Shown: positions 61,390 through 64,000 of the stretch, one piece after another
How positions within the stretch are numbered: position 1 is the stretch's first letter
Layout of the letters: each line of letters begins with the position of its first letter
Assembly (NCBI RefSeq): GCF_008370345.1
Contig: NZ_VTUU01000015.1
Coordinates: 1 to 64,000, forward strand
Origin: Marinobacter salinexigens
GTDB taxonomy: Bacteria > Pseudomonadota > Gammaproteobacteria > Pseudomonadales > Oleiphilaceae
DNA length: 64,000 nt
Direction: 5' to 3'
Notes under the pieces: model-generated
Seen by the model: only the letters and a program-made list of their open reading frames with translations
What the model was told of the DNA's origin: nothing
Database searches by the model: none
Position numbers and translations under genes: made by a program

Positions 61390-62022
61390 TCAGCCCTGAT
61401 TCGACAGCCCGGCCAGCACCGCGCTATGTCTTGCCTGCTGAACCTGCATTCTCAGGCGCTGTGTGCGGGTAATGGCCAGGAGATCAGCCAGAGCAACTTC
61501 AAACTGATCATTCACCACGAGGTAATCAAACTCCCCCGCATGGCGGCACTCTTCTGCTGCTTCCGCCAACCGCCGCTCGACCACCTCAGGCGCATCCGTG
61601 CCTCGGCCCGTCAAACGCTCCCGAAGGATCGACGCCGAGGGGGGAACGATGAAGATGCTGACACACTCAGGCATCAACCGACGAACCTGTTCGGCGCCCT
61701 GCCAATCGATTTCGAGAATCACATCACGGCCTGTCGCCAGGGTTTCCCGAACCCAGACATGGGACGTGCCGTAATAGTTGCCAAAAACATCGGCATGCTC
61801 AAGAAAATCGCCACGACCAATCATGACCTCAAACTCGTCACGACTGACAAAATGGTAGTTTACGCCGTTCTGTTCACCTTCTCGCATGGGGCGGGTAGTG
61901 TGGGAAACAGAAACACCCAGCGTTTCATCACTACGCAACATTTCGGCCACAAGGCTGGTTTTGCCCGCCCCTGATGGCGCGGAAATGACAAATAGGGTTC
62001 CCTGTACTGCAGCCTGACTCAT
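61390..62022 (-). CDS. gmk: Guanylate kinase
   Basis: Phosphorylates GMP to GDP. The 210-residue protein has Walker A SAPSGAGKTSL near residue 14 and the signature SHTTRPMREGEQNGVNYHFVS near 40. EIDWQGAEQVR lies near 105. In some bacteria guanylate kinase is a ppGpp target, and here it is co-directional with rpoZ and spoT. A TATAAT at 62079-62084 on the minus strand may be its -10. Confidence 0.97.
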   Translation of the reverse strand: MSQAAVQGTLFVISAPSGAGKTSLVAEMLRSDETLGVSVSHTTRPMREGEQNGVNYHFVSRDEFEVMIGRGDFLEHADVFGNYYGTSHVWVRETLATGRDVILEIDWQGAEQVRRLMPECVSIFIVPPSASILRERLTGRGTDAPEVVERRLAEAAEECRHAGEFDYLVVNDQFEVALADLLAITRTQRLRMQVQQARHSAVLAGLSNQG

Positions 62023-62049
62023 TGCTCAAATACTCCGAACTAACTGGGT

Positions 62050-62084
62050 GGCCAGCGGGCTGGCCCGGAAAGTCGGGAATTATA
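62050..62084 (-). promoter_or_regulatory. gmk leader: -10 box and hairpin
   Basis: TATAAT (62079-62084, minus strand) is followed by a perfect hairpin, GGCCAGC/GCTGGCC (62059-62065 and 62050-62056), in the predicted leader of gmk. There is no T-run, so it is unlikely to be a terminator. The -35 is weak. Confidence 0.4.
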
Positions 62085-62131
62085 CGGAGTTTACCCTTTC
62101 CCCGCATCCCGACCTGGCCCGGAGCCAGAGA

Positions 62132-63724
62132 TCAGAGAGTTCCCAACAAATATACCAGGCCACGCCCAAGGGTGGCTCGCCAGTGGAAATAGTCATGACC
62201 GGCGCTGAACTCTTCCAGCCTGACCGGATACCCTTTAACCCGAAGAATCTGCTCAAGTTGGCGGTTGGCGTTGAGGATGCCGCTTTCGCCAAAATCCGTC
62301 TCAAAACGCCCCGCACTGAGGTAAAAATGCAGAGGTAATCTGGGCGACTCCACAAATCTCTCATTCAGCCATTCAGGGCGTTCATCTTCGGGCGGGCTCC
62401 ACCAGAATGAACCTGACTGACTCAAGACCAGACCAAACTGATCCGGATACCGGAAAGCCGTGCATGCGGCTGCGAGCCCGCCAAAGCTGGCTCCTGCCAA
62501 CAGAGTCGTCCCGCCGGAAAAGCTGAACCCGGTCCTATCCGACACAAAGGGAAGTAACTCCAGCGCCATAAAGTCAGCAAAGTCCTCATTGCAGGGCAAT
62601 TCGCTGTTTCTTGCCCGGCGATCCGGGTTACTGACGAATACCGCCACGACAGGCGGAATGTCTCCGGCCCTGATCAGATGATCCAGTATCCGGGGAGCGG
62701 GCACTTTGCTCAGATAATCGTCACCATCAAAAAAGATGGCCAACGGCACACGGCCATCCCCGGCTACACCCACCCCCTCCGGCACCCATATCGCCACGTT
62801 ACGGGTATTGCCCAGACGCTCGCTGTGGAGCTGGAACCGGAACGGTTCAGTAACAGCGCCCTGCCCAGCCAGAAGATGGTCGGAAGGCGCATTTTCCAAC
62901 TCCAGCACCGAGCGAACACTGTAGATATCGCTGCTCCCTGTCGGAGACCAATAGTCCGGGTTTTCAGGGTCCCGCTGAGCGGTCGCCAGAATCGCAACCC
63001 GCTGCTCTCGGGCCGAACCATCCACCTGCGGCACATCCGGCGCCAGCAGGTAGCTCATGCGGGTATCGTCCGGCATGACATAGCTGCGAAACCAGATATC
63101 GGTATTGGCGAGCCGGAACAGCGGATCATGCTCATAGCCTGGCCCGCCGAAAAGCAGCACCCGATCCTTTGCTCCCCGCCAAAGGAAAGTGACCAGGCGC
63201 TGCATTGGCTCCAGCTGCCCATCCGGCAGATCCTCAGCAGACTCAATCACCGGGGTTCCCGATGCGATCAGCCTGTTCCATACCTCATCAGCCGACTTAC
63301 CATTGATCAGCGCTTCATGTGCTCGTTGAATGAACGGGCTCATCATCTCCGGAGTACGAACCGCACTCGCCGTGAGCAGGGGAACCGTTTCCAGATCAAG
63401 CTGCACTTCATCCACTGGGTTCGCGGCCCGGACGACCAACCGATAGTCTCCTGGCGCTGGCGCCGCAAAATAAATCCAGGCTTCCTTATCCCCCGTCCCG
63501 GCTACATGCCGGACAAGACCCTCCTGATTCATGAAAGCGGCTTCAATGGCCGCCTTACTTTTCAGGTGCCCGCGGATGTACTCTCCCTTTTCAAGTTTCA
63601 GGTTGACAGTAAACGCCTCCCCGGACGGCACTGTGAACCGCTTTTCAATGATTACCCGGGGCTGTCCCGCATACGCACACAACGCTACCAGCATCATCGC
63701 CGCCACAGAGATAACTCGTGCCAT
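62132..63724 (-). CDS. Enterochelin-esterase-like exported hydrolase
   Basis: Secreted or periplasmic esterase of the Fes/IroE (esterase D) type, which hydrolyse catecholate siderophore esters. A signal peptide covers about residues 1-20 (ending AYAG). An N-terminal beta-rich domain precedes the alpha/beta-hydrolase domain from about 300. The nucleophile serine is in GASFGG near residue 435, and the catalytic histidine in AGHDYFHWR near 515. The start is ATG 63724, 26 bases after the TonB-receptor stop. Co-direction with the receptor suggests release of iron or another ligand from an imported ester siderophore; the substrate is inferred. Confidence 0.82.
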   Translation of the reverse strand: MARVISVAAMMLVALCAYAGQPRVIIEKRFTVPSGEAFTVNLKLEKGEYIRGHLKSKAAIEAAFMNQEGLVRHVAGTGDKEAWIYFAAPAPGDYRLVVRAANPVDEVQLDLETVPLLTASAVRTPEMMSPFIQRAHEALINGKSADEVWNRLIASGTPVIESAEDLPDGQLEPMQRLVTFLWRGAKDRVLLFGGPGYEHDPLFRLANTDIWFRSYVMPDDTRMSYLLAPDVPQVDGSAREQRVAILATAQRDPENPDYWSPTGSSDIYSVRSVLELENAPSDHLLAGQGAVTEPFRFQLHSERLGNTRNVAIWVPEGVGVAGDGRVPLAIFFDGDDYLSKVPAPRILDHLIRAGDIPPVVAVFVSNPDRRARNSELPCNEDFADFMALELLPFVSDRTGFSFSGGTTLLAGASFGGLAAACTAFRYPDQFGLVLSQSGSFWWSPPEDERPEWLNERFVESPRLPLHFYLSAGRFETDFGESGILNANRQLEQILRVKGYPVRLEEFSAGHDYFHWRATLGRGLVYLLGTL

Positions 63725-63750
63725 CAAACCGCCTTCCCTGTTCCGCAGCA

Positions 63751-64000
63751 TCAGAAGTCGTAGCTCATACCCACAAAGACACTGCGTCCGAGTACGTTGC
63801 CGTAGTAATCGTCGTCGGCATCCTCAGTGAGGTCCACGTTGGTGAGATTGTTTACACCGCCGCGCAGCGCCAGAGCCGGTGTAACCTGAGAATTCACGGA
63901 AAGATCGAACAGGGTATAGGCAGACTGATCGTCTCCGTCGTAGTTGACCTGTTCGCCAAAATAGTCGGCTCCCAGCCGAATCCCCGTAGATGAGACGACC
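63751..64000 (-). CDS. TonB-dependent receptor, C-terminal end only
   Basis: The last 82 or so residues of a gene running off the right edge. The frame ends ...GRSVFVGMSYDF with a terminal Phe, the outer-membrane barrel signal. It contains LRGGVNNLTNVDL, the typical final-strand block of TonB-dependent receptors. It ends 26 bases before the esterase start and is probably co-transcribed with it. The N-terminus and ligand are not visible. Confidence 0.85.
   Translation of the reverse strand, partial: VVSSTGIRLGADYFGEQVNYDGDDQSAYTLFDLSVNSQVTPALALRGGVNNLTNVDLTEDADDDYYGNVLGRSVFVGMSYDF

Overview
The window is chromosomal DNA of a gammaproteobacterium, most likely Marinobacter or a close relative. 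This rests on gene order and protein sequence, not on a database search. Several blocks keep the order known from Pseudomonas: stable-RNA promoter/tyrS/M23 peptidase/anmK/erpA/argC; dksA/gluQ/cbrX/cbrA/cbrB/crcZ-like RNA/pcnB/folK/panBC; folK2/folB/plsY/tsaD/rpsU/dnaG/rpoD/tRNA; and gmk/rpoZ/spoT/ridA/oxyR/recG. The content is mostly housekeeping. I see no insertion sequence, prophage or CRISPR array.

Layout. 1-7 kb: a stable-RNA promoter firing off the left edge, tyrS, a murein endopeptidase, anmK, erpA, a bactofilin, a DUF6776-like protein and argC. 7-12 kb: ClC channel, hemJ, thiD, thiE and hemL; thiD has no ATG, GTG or TTG and seems to start at ATC. 12-17.6 kb: an accessory stretch with a secreted lipase, a TPR/beta-barrel protein, and an ECF sigma / zinc-finger anti-sigma / KPE-repeat exported protein operon, divergent from a DUF4382-like lipoprotein. 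17.6-24.9 kb: PBP1b and its lipoprotein partner, a kinase-like/ATPase fusion, a Rieske protein, sfsA, dksA and gluQ. 25-30.2 kb: the cbrX-cbrA-cbrB carbon-control locus, followed by a sigma-54 promoter with GTAACA-type upstream sites and an A-rich RNA ending in a strong terminator, a CrcZ-type Hfq decoy. 30.2-42.7 kb: pcnB, folK, panB, panC, pgi, a second folK, folB, plsY, tsaD, rpsU, dnaG, rpoD and a CAT-anticodon tRNA. 43-49.5 kb: two PEP-CTERM proteins, each behind a sigma-54-like promoter and the same upstream motif, then a FadL-like porin with a 1067-residue Ig-like lipoprotein. 49.6-54 kb: an orphan molybdopterin oxidoreductase, a DUF2489 membrane protein, a gene-free stretch with two plus-strand terminators, and a YbaK-HDOD protein. 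54-64 kb: recG, oxyR, an epimerase-like protein, ridA, spoT, rpoZ, gmk, an enterochelin-esterase-like protein and the C-terminus of a TonB-dependent receptor.

The most interesting signals are regulatory. They are the CrcZ-like RNA, the shared TGTCGAC-N4-TTTACATCA element before both PEP-CTERM genes, the ATC start of thiD, the ECF cluster, and an unexplained doubly terminated region at 52.4-52.7 kb. All functional statements are inferred from sequence read by eye.
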